From: Allium sativum
Taxonomy: Eukaryota; Streptophyta; Magnoliopsida; Asparagales; Amaryllidaceae
Direction: 5' to 3'
NCBI GenBank assembly: GCA_030737875.1
Contig: CM060919.1
Coordinates: forward strand, 807,657,160 to 807,721,159
DNA: 64,000 nucleotides
Position 1 is the stretch's first letter. Every line of letters starts with the position of its first letter. The notes under the pieces were generated by a model that had not been told where the DNA came from, ran no database searches, and worked only from the letters and a program-made list of their open reading frames with translations. Below are positions 46,165 through 59,580 of this stretch, in pieces. Both the position numbers and the translations under genes were made by a program.

Positions 46165-49100
46165 GAAGAAGCATACCTCCTCTTTCATTCACAAATTTGT
46201 AATGGCCCACAAATCTGTACCATTTGAGCTAACTGAATACAACTCACGTCTAACCCCAATTGCACGAAAATATGAATCATTAATAGAAAGAAGTTAGAGG
46301 ATGAGAAATAGAAAGATAGAAAATTAGAATAGAAGAAAATAGATAGAAGATAGAACTGAACAACAATACACAATCGCAGCGGAACAAAATAATATATAAA
46401 TAATCACTTTGAATACAAACTGTATTTTTCACCTAACTACATCATCAGAGTACATCACATATGCAACAAAGTGGGATAAAAGTCTAAATATTTAATAGTG
46501 AAGCCTCTTGCTCCATGCTTCTCCAAATAAATCTAGAAAATCTAGAACTATTGGATTTCCCGTACAAATTTGGGCACCCAAGAGTTTAGGGAAACATAGA
46601 AAATAATCTCTGGGTCAGTTATGGGACTGGTATGAGTTAACAATTTTAAAATATTTTGAGAAAATAAAAACACTATCTTATAAGACCACGTCGTATAACA
46701 CCAAAATGAATTTTTCCTTTACGAGAATCCATAACAATTGGTTTAACTTTTCAAAAACGTTATGAAAGAAAAGATAATCGTAAGACCAACCCATACATAA
46801 ACATGGATGGTTTTTACCTTATGATTAACTCAAAACATCTTTATATCAAAACTCTTCTGATATTATAATAGTGTCTATCAACCACAAATAAATAATCATC
46901 TAGCAGAACGCTTGCATCTCACGCTCTAAATATATAGTATACAATCAAAACCGCAAGTGCTTATTGGATAATGGATTTCCAACTATGACAAGGTATGGAA
47001 CCACCTTCCGATAGTGTATCTCTAGAGGGAATACAGCGGGTTCAACAAGAACATCTTGTAACCCGGCCACACATGACCGACCACTCATTTCGCTTGAGTC
47101 TATCGAATATATTGTCACCAATGGTTGGGAGCTACCCACCGTTTCCCCGAAAGGGACAGCATCGAAAGAATAAAGAAGTAAATGGAATTTCTCTAGATAG
47201 GTGACAATACACCCTAATTGGGAGCGACGCACTTAGCCATGCTGCCTGCCCGATTTTTGTCATTTCCCATTTGTGAAGCTTGAGGATGAACTTACCTTTG
47301 ACAAATCATTTCTTTGAATGCCACATCATTAATATCGCCAACCCCTAATTGACTTCCCCAAAAATATATTACGGGTATAAAGCAAGAGAAATGAATTCCT
47401 CTACCACCATCATAAATACGTTTGAAGAGGTCAACATACGTGATCGGTTAGGCATACTCTGTTAGACATCCATCCATACAAGTTGTCATAAGACTGGACA
47501 AACCGAAGGCACTATCCTGTAAATCCATCTTAGGCAATTTCTACCTAGGGTTGACCGAATAGCCCTTGCATAACACAATCTTCAATAATCTCTGACTCGA
47601 AACGTATATGTCGAATAAAAGTGGAATTTATATTTCGGTCTCTTTGAAAACGATAATGAAAATGTCCAGATTTGATAGTCGGTTATTTAACTATCAAATA
47701 TACAATAAAAAAATAGATTTAACTCCATTAGATCTGCTAACTCTTAATTAAATAATCTAAATTATTTAATTTCAAACATTAACTTTGTAAATTAATTCAT
47801 TTGAAAACATAAGTATTATTTAACTTAAAAATTATCATTATCGATCTTATGTGATAACCTCACTCTCGAATATCTGTTTCCTAACTGAAAATGATATTCA
47901 ACTCTAACACTTATTCTAAACACAAACTAATACGATCTATCGAATAATAGTAAAATCGACCAAGTTAGGGTAATTTTATTACCTCTCAGACCTCGAGTCG
48001 AAATCATTCTTATCATTAAGATTTGTAGAAGTTTGATTTCCAAATATTCGACAAACCAGAATTTGTAAATCCATTTGATTTTCAAATCTTAAACCATTTC
48101 TAAAAAAACATTGTTGTTTTGAACTATTGATTAAGTTAACTTAAATAGTTCAAATCAGGGAATTTATTCCAAATGATCGACTTGATTCCCTTTTCTTTTG
48201 TAACTAAATTATCTTCTTCATTTACTTAAATTAAAGGTTAATTAAGTTTAAAACATCCTTCTGAGGTAATTTATTCAAATTTGGACTGCTATTTATTTAC
48301 ATTATCTTACCAAAACTGTTAATTAAAAACTAATTAACTTATCATAACTCATGTAAGAAAAACGAATAGTTTAAAATGATTACAATTAATCTTTTTTTTA
48401 AATTAATAATATAATTAATTTAAATTAATCCATTTAATTGTTTCTTAAAAACAATTCATATCCAATTATCAAAACTTACGTTCATTTCTGATTTACTTTA
48501 CAGAAAATATAACTTAGCAGTCCCAACATTATATAACAGTCCTTATAACAGACGACATTCAAGTCGTTCACCCAGTTTGCACAAATCATCATATAAATAC
48601 AATTCAATATTATCGGCTGATAATATCTCAACAACATATATTAACTGATAAAATATGTCAAACTAATATAATAGCATAATGATGTTTATTTCTGCCAACA
48701 GGGTGTCCAAACAATTCTGTCAACCAAATATATGGTGGAACAGTGTTTATTTCCACTAACAAGGTGTCAAGTAAATATATAATTACGATCAACGTAATTA
48801 AACACCACTAAATTAATTAATCAAACAATTGAACGATCAATTAAGTATTTACTATATTTACAGATCATTATTGATCACTAGTGCACACATTAATTTAGTT
48901 TATGACTAAATTTACATTCAATTAAATTTAAACGATATTTAGTATTAAAATATATTTAAATAAATCAATTCATTTAAATTTAAATTGTTTAAACAACTCG
49001 ATAACTTACGTCGAGTTACATACATGATTGTTCAACTCGATTTCACATACATGAGCCAAAATATTCGACTAGATCTTATTGATCCAAGCTTATATATACA

Positions 49101-50329
49101 TCAATAAATCTATTATATATAACTATATTTTATCTTACATTAGAAATTAAACCATTTTTATTTTTATTTTTGTTTTTAGTGGGACTAGCCTTAGCCTAAA
49201 TGCCCTATACGACAACAAAGTCGAACACACCCCAAAAAGAACATTGCATGCTTATCTTTCCATCCATTCTTTTCTCTTTTCTATTATACTCCCTTTCATG
49301 TTTCATTTTTTTCTAGCGCAAGGTTCGAATAATCCCAAACCAAAACAAGACCCACGTATGCATCTTCTCTTCCTCCCATTTCTCATTATATAATATATAA
49401 TTTTTCTCATGGGCTTAACCCAAGTATTGCTCGTTCCTTTAGGACACCTAGCAGGTTTACATGAAAAGGTTCTGTGATGTAATATAAGTTCAACGTTCTC
49501 TGTTTTTTGTTACAACAAAACTTGAAATGTAAAAGAGTAATCTTGCGCACCCCTTTTCTTCTTTTCTCATTCTTTAGTTTGCTACTGCATTTCCTGCTTC
49601 TACTTTCCCTCTATTATTTTCTTCATACTTCTAGTTGCTCCCATTCTTCTCTCCGTTACTCCTTTCTTCCCTTATCCTATTGTTGAACCCACCACATCAG
49701 TTAAACACGAATGCACTAGATCAGCCCCTGATGTTATTCTAAATAATGCTACAGCAATCACCTTTCACCGCAAAAACCAGACAACTCATAAGACACACAC
49801 ATCTACACAACTGTGTATATTCTTTACCATGCACGTGCACGCATGTTCCGTCCCCAAGGGAATTGCCGTGCCAGCACTGACACGTCATACCACCTTCCCA
49901 GTTCACCAATGACCAACCATCTCACCACAAAACCCTCTCCTCCTCAGAATGTACTCTTCATCCATCATTTCAATCAAATAAATTAGCTCCAGGGCGTCCC
50001 TTTTTCTATTATAATTCCGGGCTTTAGCTATATTTCGTGTTTTACATAAGTTTTGAATGACTAAAACAATACGTTCAAAAGTACATATGTATACCCAGTC
50101 TGTTAATAAATTGAAGTTAACGTACTTAATTAGATCCCCTGTTCTGTGCTTCCTATCCCAGGTTTTTGATTCGGGCTTTATATGAGAAATCAGATCAGCT
50201 AAACAGAACATAAATGTATCTATATATGGCATCACTATATAACAATTTATATTTCAATGGAAAGGTTTACTCACTTAAGTTTTGTCTATTGTTTCCTGCT
50301 ATTCATCATTTCCAGGTTTTAGGGTTCTT

Positions 50330-50361
50330 TATATATATATATGTATGTATGTATGTATGTT
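50330..50361. repeat. (AT)n(GTAT)n microsatellite in LTR K
   Basis: About 12 bp of AT followed by five GTAT units. Confidence 0.85.
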
Positions 50362-51083
50362 TGGCTAGCTAATATCATTCCTCGCAACATATATACCTAC
50401 ATATTTATATATATCTTTATCATATCATAATAAGCAGAGGAAGTTTACTCACAAGATATACCTTCTTTATGTGTTACTTGTTTACAGATTTACATTTTCT
50501 TATATACATAGTTTTTAGCCTAACATTAAAACACATCAACATATATATCAGCATAATAATCAATGAACAAGAGAAAAGGGGATTACTCACCATGCTCACT
50601 AATTTTGGTTATTGTTCACTGGTTTCTAGGTTTCCTTTGTCTGCCATGTTTCCAGGTTTACTGTTTTGCTTCCAATTCGTGAGTTTGCTTCAGATTTTTG
50701 TGAGTGTGTAAGGGGTATACTTGTGTTTATACAAAGGGCAAACAAGATTTATGCTTGAAGTTTTGTTGTGTGTATAGACTGTCTCCCATTTATTGAATGG
50801 ATGTTATAGGCTATTTTAAATGTGTAGTCATTCCTACACTCACATCTTCTAGTCTTCTTATCATGGTCAAGCTACCTATGTGCACAAATACTATAAACAA
50901 AGCTTACTTTTTTCTTAAGAATTTCAGCCTATATTTTGCTATAGGGCATAGGTTGCTCAATCTTTGATTGAAAGTGATGTGTAGAAATGGTTGTACTAGC
51001 CATGTGGTTCAAAGTTTGATTTAAAGTCATTTCTAGTTGTTTGCAGTCTACCACTTCTAGGATTAGAAAGCTCTGCCTTGTAG

Positions 51084-51138
51084 TAGCTATATATATATAT
51101 ATATGCATAGCTATATATATATATATATGCATAGCTAT
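51084..51138. repeat. Duplicated AGC(TA)nTGCAT unit in LTR K
   Basis: TAGCTATATATATATATATA followed by TGCA occurs twice in tandem with 25-bp spacing. Confidence 0.8.
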
Positions 51139-51621
51139 TGATGTACAAGCCATGGTGTTAAGTATTCTTGGTTTCTAGCTTGCCTACTCATGTATTTTAT
51201 ACAACATGTATATAGGCTATGTATGTGTGTACTAAAAGTTTCAATATCTAAGTAACCTGTCTCACTCTTGTCAATTTAATATCATGTCCTTTCCATGTTT
51301 CTTATATGAGAAGTAATTCAATGTTCTAATTTTTTCTCTATATTTTTAAACCAAATTTATATCTATGTAATAAGAACAAATTTTGATGTAAGCAAAATGT
51401 TAAAACACACTTTCTTATATGTATATATAAACAGAATGAGTAGAAATATACATATGGGATATTTAAATAATTATTTACATTAGTATTCTATAATACTTAA
51501 ATACAAGATTATCTTTATTTTTAACCAGAGTTAAAAATAAATTTACAAAATAAATCATCAAAATATTATTTACTGCTTATATAACCATATGTACATTGAT
51601 TAGAAGTTTTTAAACCATTAC

Positions 51622-51648
51622 AATATATATATATATATATATATATAT
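51622..51648. repeat. (AT)n microsatellite in LTR K
   Basis: An uninterrupted AT run of about 27 bp near the 5' end of K on the minus strand. Confidence 0.85.
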
Positions 51649-52671
51649 GGAATTTTACTCAATATCTGCCATTCACAATTTATTATTTAAATCAATTACT
51701 GAAAATAAACCAAAATAAATTGTATTACAAAAGCAGTCAAAAACTGGGACGTCACAAAATTACACTAAGCTTTAAGAATAAAAACAATGTCTTCTTCATC
51801 TTCCTTTCTTACTCACTACCTTTCTAAAAACATACTAAAACCAACTCCAAATCAACTCAAACTTTGAGTGTAGTCTTCTTATACCATTACAAGACCTTCT
51901 AGCAAGTTGAAGTTGAAAAATCCAAGCATCCAAAATCATTTAGAGGCCGTGAGCTATTTTGTAGGAGGAAGGAGGAAAAAGCAAGGAAAAGCAAGGAAAG
52001 GAAGGAAAGAAAGGAGGTTGCTAGCTTGGATCTTTATTCTTATTCTTGGATCTTGGATTTTCTAAGTACTAAAGTGAGTTTACTCACTATTTAGGACAGA
52101 CAACACAAATCATTTACACGTCTTTAACTATACTAATAGTTGCTTGAATGTTGGTAACTTATGTTAAAAATTTAACTTGATTCTTACTTTAAAAGTAAGC
52201 GACATATGCGATCCATGTTAATGGATTGAAATGGACTTGAATGGACATGGAATTGGACTTGAATTGACTTGTATAACAAGTGAAATGGACTTTAAATAAA
52301 GCACATAAGGATTAGTAGAGAATTGACATATTTTGGACTTGAACTTGAAAGTGCACCTATAGCGATAGTCGCTATAGATGCAGTTTGAATTGTTGTGTTA
52401 TCAACACTTTGTATGGAACTTTGTAATGACATCCTTAGTGACTTCTTATCATATTGAATCTTTTATTATTTGTATGTTTACTAGCTTCAAGTTGTTGAAT
52501 AGTAAAATGCTAAGTAACGCATTGAAAATGACCAAAACTTCACTAGTGCAAAACTACCCGTTTAACCTTGATTTTTGGAATTCAAAGTATTGTAAATGTT
52601 TTTTAAGTTTACGTAAGTTGTCTCATCTTTTTAATATTATCTCTTAACTCATACTAGAGTATTTTTAAGTT

Positions 52672-52862
52672 CAAAATATCTCCTTCCTAAAATATCTTCT
52701 TTTAAAAAAATATCTTCTTTTAAAAATATCTTCTTTTCAAAATATCTGCTTTTAAAAATATCTTCATTTCAAAATATCTTCTTTCTAAAATATATTCTTT
52801 CTAAAATATCTTCTTTTCAAAATATCTTCTTTTTGAAATATATTCTTTCTGAAATATCTTTT
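52672..52862 (+). repeat. AAAATATCTTCTTTT minisatellite in LTR J
   Basis: About eleven units of 15-18 bp on the plan (A)AAATATCTTCTTTT with small variations, in tandem. Confidence 0.85.
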
Positions 52863-52944
52863 CAAATAAAACAAAGGTTAGAAAGGGTTATGAATTATTA
52901 GACCTTGTCATGATTAAGTCGTTAGATTAAAAGGTAATTGATAA

Positions 52945-53300
52945 TGCTTAACACTAATAAGCCAACAAAATAGGATTATCTATTTGTGAGAGTTGAGATT
53001 GATGTCGAGTAGGGACAGAGCAATAGAGCTCTAACCTACCGGCTTCCGTCTTATCCGAGGAATAAATAGGTTGGGAATGTTGGAAACATGTTAATCGTGT
53101 TGATTACTTACCCATTTATTGCATATCATGGATACTGTGCTTAATTATAATAAGCCGACGAGTAGGCTTATCTATCTGTGAGTGTCAAGAATGAGGTGTC
53201 TAGGCAAGGGGTGATATGCAACCAGTGCTCTAACTTACCTGGCCTTACTCTTGACCGAGGGATAGTTAAGTTGATAATGTCGGAAATGAGTTAAGTGTAC
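52945..53300 (+). repeat. Diverged tandem duplication of about 193 bp in LTR J
   Basis: TGCTTAA-TAATAAGCC starts at 52945 and 53137. Both copies continue with TATCTAT-TGTGAG, then GCTCTAAC-TACC, CCGAGG and GGAAA-GTTAA. Confidence 0.65.
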
Positions 53301-54758
53301 AAACCATGGTTTCTACAAGATAATATTTGACTAGATAGTCGATTAGTCGACTATCGAACTATACCATTATAACTTAAGAAGTATCAGGATAACTTCACGA
53401 TTCTATACCAATGAGAACCACCGGGGAGGAGTATAGGTATGAAACGTCTCTAGCTTTCATTTACTTTTGAAAGTACCAGAATTGAGTTAACTGGAAATTC
53501 ATCGATTAGTTTTGAAGAGACCGGGATCGATAAGTGTTTTACTTATCGAATACCACTTCAAAACTAGAATACGAGTTCTATGTTTTGGAAGCGATTGAAG
53601 AAAAAAGGGAATCTATATGAAGATTGGGAAACTTCTCGAGATGCTCGGATCAAAGTAGTGATTCATGATCTATTCGAGAAGTGGGAACCCAATTTGGGAT
53701 TCATGTTCTGTTCGAATGATGAAGACTCGTGTGAAAGATGCCGAACGAAACCTCGACATCAGATATGGCTAAACAATGAGTAGGAGCACAATCGGGGGTT
53801 TTGCTAACCTATGGTAGGATATATTAACTCCATATCTAGTGTATGCTTATATCAAATCGTGCGGGAGCTCCTCGAAATTGCGTGTGGGAGTTGGGTATAT
53901 TTGGTTCCATGTGGTACACTTTGGCGTTTTTGTGCGTGGGCTAGTTGTGTTTACCTTATGGTATATTTTATCTAGAGATATGTGATGCTCGAAGGTACTT
54001 TCTGAGCCTTGTGCATGGAGTTCAGATCAGTGTTGAGATATCTCTGATGGAAAATCTAATATACAAATGTGCCTTAGCGGTTTTGTTTGTGCACTCAATA
54101 GTTGTCGAATGTAACCAATGTAACCATTCCAGCTATGTGATTTATTTATATTCTACACCCTAGACATTATCTATTATACAACTATAGTAAACTTAATAAA
54201 TGGTTTGTTTCTTTTAAGGGGAAAACCGGAGCAGTTATCCGCACGGTCCCCTCAATATTGTTCCACGTAATGTGTATCTTGAGTTTCTCATACATGTCTG
54301 AGTCTTGATTTTTGTTTTCCCTAAAATCTTCATGTACTCCTTCGAGTAGGCTGAGTATGGAAGGTTTTACTTTGGATGCTTTAGAGTTCGGAAGATGAGC
54401 TAGAGGCTTCCATCATCTGTCTACTTATTTCTATTTCTGTTGTACTGTATTAGTTATGTACACATCAACATTATGAGGATAGACAGTTATAACTGTCTAG
54501 GCTGATTATGGTACTTAGGCTATTATAACTCTAAAATTTCTTTATTCAGAGTAACCCTTTGTATTATGCTGATATTATATATTTCCGTTCCGCTGTGGGA
54601 TTCAGATGTTTTGTTCTTTCTTCCTTGTTCTACTTCTTTTATTTTTTTATTTTACCCAACAATTCGACTTTCTGGCACTTGGACGTTTAGCACACAAATA
54701 CCATGGATGTATTTAGTGTCGACTTCCGAGGTTCGAAAAGACGGTTCGTTACAATAGC

Positions 54759-54853
54759 TTTGGAGGAAGAAAAAAACATTCTCATAAAATTAATATTCAA
54801 TCAGCTTTGAAACATACTTTTGATTGAAAAAGATTGCATGTGAGAATATGTCC
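54759..54853. other. Flank remnant between solo LTRs J and L
   Basis: About 95 bp of the sequence into which J and L were inserted. It includes the left TGTCC of the L target duplication. No gene. Confidence 0.5.
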
Positions 54854-57800
54854 TGTAACGACCTGTGTTGTTGACTGTTTAAATCGACAATGATCCTCAA
54901 ATGTCGACTTAAACAAATCAAAAAAACACTGATAGTTATTGGGATAAAAATAAGAAAAAGGAGGAAGAAGAAAAACAATCACAGAATCTCCCAATGGAAG
55001 GACAAAATATAATAAATAAATAACAGTTTATGAAGCTGTTAAAACATATATTTGATTTTATTTTACAACAATTATCAGAGTTAACTACAATACATACCAA
55101 TATGTGCAGCGGAATAATATAAATGAATACGTCAGTCAGGCTCCATCTTCATCTTCATAATTGTGTCTTCGTTAACTGAAAACTCAGGCTGACCTGAGCA
55201 CAAATGAAAAGACAACGATGGTCGGTTCAGAACTAAAATATTCTCATATTAGTTAAATCAAATTCATGCGATAATATGAGTGCAATATCTTAAGAGATGT
55301 TACGGGAATTTCCATCTCCTAAGGATCTGTTAAACTAGATACTATATAATATAATACGCTATTATAATAGTGAATATGTAAATATACTATTGAAAATAGC
55401 GTAAGCAGGATTACATTTTTACCCTTACACGATTTATAAACATTGTCATAAACATTGGATATAAAACACCACTAACGGTCGGTGGATAGGGGTGCGCCAC
55501 TATACGACAATGTCAAATCAAAATCGTAGGGGGCACCATCAGGATAATATGACAAGGCACACAAGGAATACCCAGAGTAGGAATATACTAGTTGCACACC
55601 TGAACTCTTCTCGGCCAGGAGATCCCGCTTCTCGAGACTTCGTACGAACTGACGGTCTAACACTTTCGCCTTTCCTCCTGCTCACTTCACTCGCCTCGAT
55701 CCCCGATTGATGAATTTAGCGTTTCGTAAAGCTGGTTCAATTCTTTAGTTTGCAAGCCGATCCTGTACCCCGACACGAATAGCTCTTAACATCTGAGCGA
55801 AACACAGATCAAATGAAATTTGTTTTGTTTACTAATTACTACTGGTGGTAATGCATAGCCGCGGCTATCGCCCACCTCGAACAACACTCCCAAATCACGG
55901 ATGTGCATCAAACCAAATCAATCAAACCGAGGGACTATAGTAATAAAGGAAGAAGTGTTGCTGATGGAGGTAGCTAACCCCACTTGGTCCGGTATAGCCC
56001 TGTTTTAGTCATTTTAATTATGACCCGAAGGTCAAGGACATCCATCATCGTTCTCTTACTTCATTCTAGCAGCGTTCGCCAAATTAACCTCCTTCATTCT
56101 TGAACTTCGCCGCGTACACAGTTGTTAAAGTGGTTTTCGCTATTGGCAGAGAGTATGACAATATCCGATCCCCGTCTCTTTAACAACAAAACGTTTACAT
56201 TTTTTCACACCGGTCAGTTCTTTTTCATTTCAAAGAGATTCAAACTTCATATCAAAATATTAGATTTTGCTTCAAACTCGTTTCAACACTCAATATAGAA
56301 TATTTCATAGTAAAATCTCTATTTAAAACCATACTTAAATCTTGAAACAATTCCAACTATAAAATAATTTGAATATTAAAATAGTTAAAATATATTTAAA
56401 ATGGTTTAGATATATAATTGAAATAGTTTGAAAGTAAATAATTTGTATTTAAAATGGAAATTTCAGATTTAGTAAAATCTATAGTTAAAATATTAAATAG
56501 TTTATAAAATAAATAGTTAATTATTAAAATGGCTTATTTAAAATAAGTAATAGAATAAAATAGTTATAAGGTTATAGTTTATAAAGAAATTAATTATTAT
56601 AAAAATAGTTTATAAAATGGTTTAAAATACTATAGTTGGAATTAGAATCGTTTCTTCAAAATTTAACCAAACAAGAAATCATATTCCAGTTTCAAATTAA
56701 TTCTACTAAATGTCGATGTCTTAGTTCAAAAGGATTTGACTTTCCATTTATATTTTAATTCGCTTCAACAGTTCAATTTAATAATTCGATTCAAATAATT
56801 GAATTTCAATTATAATTCTCACTTTGAATTATTCGTTTATAAAATCTCGAGTTCAAAATTCAATTATATTATTACTATAAATCAAGTTAATTTAAAGTAA
56901 ATATCAAAGATGGATAAACAATTCAATTTCGATAAATTTAGTTCATATTCAATTCAGTTTTGAACTCCAGTTACCCACATTTACGAATTCTTTAAAATTT
57001 AAAATTTCAAAGCTCAAAGTTCAATTTTGAAGAAAACCGATTAATAATATCACTTATTTTGTCTTCAAAACAATATTCCAAAATTCAAAGTTAAAAACAA
57101 TTTTTATTTAACCAACCGGTGTCCGTATATAATTTTCTATCCTATGGCCAAGTAATACTTAAAATTTAATTTTTGTATTTTGGGAAAGGATATGTATCAT
57201 TTCATTCCAAATAAGGGACATAGGTATTTATCATTTCAACCTACGTTCTTTATTCATTTTAATGATTAATCCCTGATTTATTTGATGGTCGTAACATCTA
57301 GGGTAATGATTGGGATTAATTAACATAAACAATGGTCATATCAAAATCAAGGTGAATAACGGATAACTCACACAACAAACATTAATATCCCAAATATATC
57401 AAATCTAAACCATACATCACATCAATACGTACAAATAGTCCAATATTGTATAAATTTACTAATTATCAAATGTCAGATTTTAAACTGGAAATTAAATGTC
57501 GAATTTTATCTTAACTATAAACTTTAATATAATAGTCAAACTAAACTACACAATCGATGCGAATCAATATGCAATTTAAACTACTAAACATCAATCAATA
57601 CAATCATATCATGATATTAATTTAACTAAAATAATAATACTTTAGTTAGGCGTGAGTGGATTTAATCACTCACCTTTGGTTTTCAACGCGATTGAAGTTC
57701 AAATCTTAGCCCAAAAATCAACAGTCTTAGAATCCGTCCAAATTAGTGCCATCACGAAGAGATCTTTAATACAATTCCAATGCAACAAACCGCGTGTCAA

Positions 57801-57865
57801 TTGTAGCTCGTATGAAAAAGTTACAAGTGTTAACGCAATTTGAATTTCAAAATAATTAGAAATAA

Positions 57866-57880
57866 ATAAAATATATATCC
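57866..57880 (-). promoter_or_regulatory. TATA-like box in LTR L, unit 1
   Basis: The minus strand reads GGATATATATTTTATT. It lies just before the more GC-rich block that resembles a transcribed leader. Confidence 0.45.
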
Positions 57881-59565
57881 CTCGCCTAAAGTAGCGCCAC
57901 GTCACCTTTTCTCTTCTGCTCCCAACTGCGCAAAAACCTTCACTGTGAACAAAAGGAACCCAAACCGTGCCCACTTCCACCATCGAACATTCAAATCATG
58001 ACAGATTTAGATCATCTCGCCGCCACAGTTTTGATCGCGTCGCTGAGCTCTATCATTGCCCCAAAACTAGCCCTACTTGGAAGCCGCCTCTGCCTTGAAT
58101 TCCCCAAAACCTGCACTTCCTTCTAGGCTTGATTCGGGAAATTTTGTATATCTTCAAACTCGATCAACCGTATAGATCTGAAGCCCTCGCCGAGTACTAC
58201 AAATTTTCTTCAGAAATTGTTTGAAATCATTGAGAATCGAAGGAGAAATTAACAATTAAAGTTTGGAACATCCGTGGCCATTTGAATTTAAGGAGACAAC
58301 TGCCTAAGAGTTAGGGTTTTTAGAATAATATTTTAATACTAAATTTATTGTTTTGCTTGTATTTAAGATAAAATTCGGACTGAGTCCAAATCAGGTCCGC
58401 TTATTGCCTAACAATATGTTTCGACGCCTTTTGAATGCAATGGAATAGGTTTCAAAACCCAATTCCAACGTCTCTAGCAGTTTCTTCTAAAACTTGGTTA
58501 TTTAATTGAATTGTACATATAAATTTATACACGTTTTAATTTCTTACGATCAAACTATAATTCCGATGGCTACGAAATTTTAGATCATACAAAATTTACA
58601 ATTCCGAATCCAATAAAATTAATCGAATTCTAAGATTATTTGCAAAATGACAATTTTAACTAGTTCATTAATATAATAAAATATTTATTTTCGTTTATTC
58701 CCCTTGAAATTAAATTCAAAGGTTTATAAACTCTATTAAAATCAATACAAATAAATTAATATAACTTATAAATCAACTTGCGTTAATTGTTAATTCAATT
58801 TTTCATTATTTACAATTCATTTTCTATTTCAATTATTAATCACACCAATCAATTTCATTAAATGTATTAATATTAATTCAAACTTTCAATGATTATCCAT
58901 ATAAACAAAATCACAAGTTTTAATTGCAACCAATACAAGTCACCACTATCAAGATAAGTTGAATTTAATTACTTAAGAAATTTACTTAAGTTTCCACTAT
59001 ACAATTTCACAATCAAATCATAAAAATTAAATTATAAACTTATTAACCCAATTTAATATAAATAATTTAATATTAAATCCCAACTCTCAATATTTAACAA
59101 CACAAACCCATCATAGTTACATTTTCAATCAATGCAGGCTATTACTGTTATAATTGATTTGAAATTCATTACACGATCAAATGGATATATATACTACCGT
59201 ATCCAATAAATTAGAATTTAATATAACAATTAAACTACACAATCGATGTGAATCAATATATATATGCAATTTAAACTACCAAACATCAATCAATACAATC
59301 ATATCATAACATGATATTAATTTAACTAATATAATAATATTTTAGTTAGGCGTGAGTGGGTTTAATCACTCACCTTTGGTTTTGAACGCGATTGATGTTC
59401 AAATCTTAGCTCAAAAATCAACAGTCTTAGAATCTGTCCAAATTAGTGCCATCGCGAAGAGCTAGTTAATACGATTCCAACGCAACAAACCGTGTGTCAA
59501 TTGGAGCTCGTATGAAAAAGTTACAAGTGTTAACGCGATTTGAATTTCAAAATAAATAGAAATAA

Positions 59566-59580
59566 ATAAAATATATATCC
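59566..59580 (-). promoter_or_regulatory. TATA-like box in LTR L, unit 2
   Basis: Same sequence as in unit 1, so the duplication gives the LTR two candidate promoters about 1.7 kb apart. Confidence 0.45.

Larger units (their letters stand above)
46198..51756 (-). mobile_element. Solo LTR K, 5559 bp, nested in J, target duplication AAATT
   Basis: On the minus strand it starts TGTGACGTCCCAG at 51756 and ends GGGCCATTACA at 46198. AAATT at 46193-46197 and 51757-51761 shows a clean insertion into LTR J. No coding domain, PBS or terminal direct repeat was found inside, so it reads as one very long solo LTR. GCAGCGGAACAAAATAATAT near 46378 parallels L near 55106. It contains AT microsatellites and the palindrome TGCACGTGCA (49830-49839), a G-box core. 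The AT-rich stretches hold no gene. Confidence 0.75.
45749..54753 (+). mobile_element. Solo LTR J, about 3.4 kb without the nested LTR K
   Basis: It starts TGTAAAGACCCG at 45749 and ends TTCGTTACA at 54753. The flanks GTAGC (45744-45748) and ATAGC (54754-54758) match at four of five bases, a slightly decayed duplication. Element K splits it at 46198-51756. There is no PBS or pol. Near its 3' end TTTCCGTTCCGCTGTGG matches, in reverse, text near the 3' ends of K and L. Confidence 0.75.

Noticed and set aside
50929..51153. Small minus-strand ORF with isoleucine/tyrosine repeats
   Set aside because: Translation of an AT microsatellite duplication.
51622..51648. Replication origin or matrix attachment site
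   Set aside because: Only a simple AT repeat; nothing else supports such a role.
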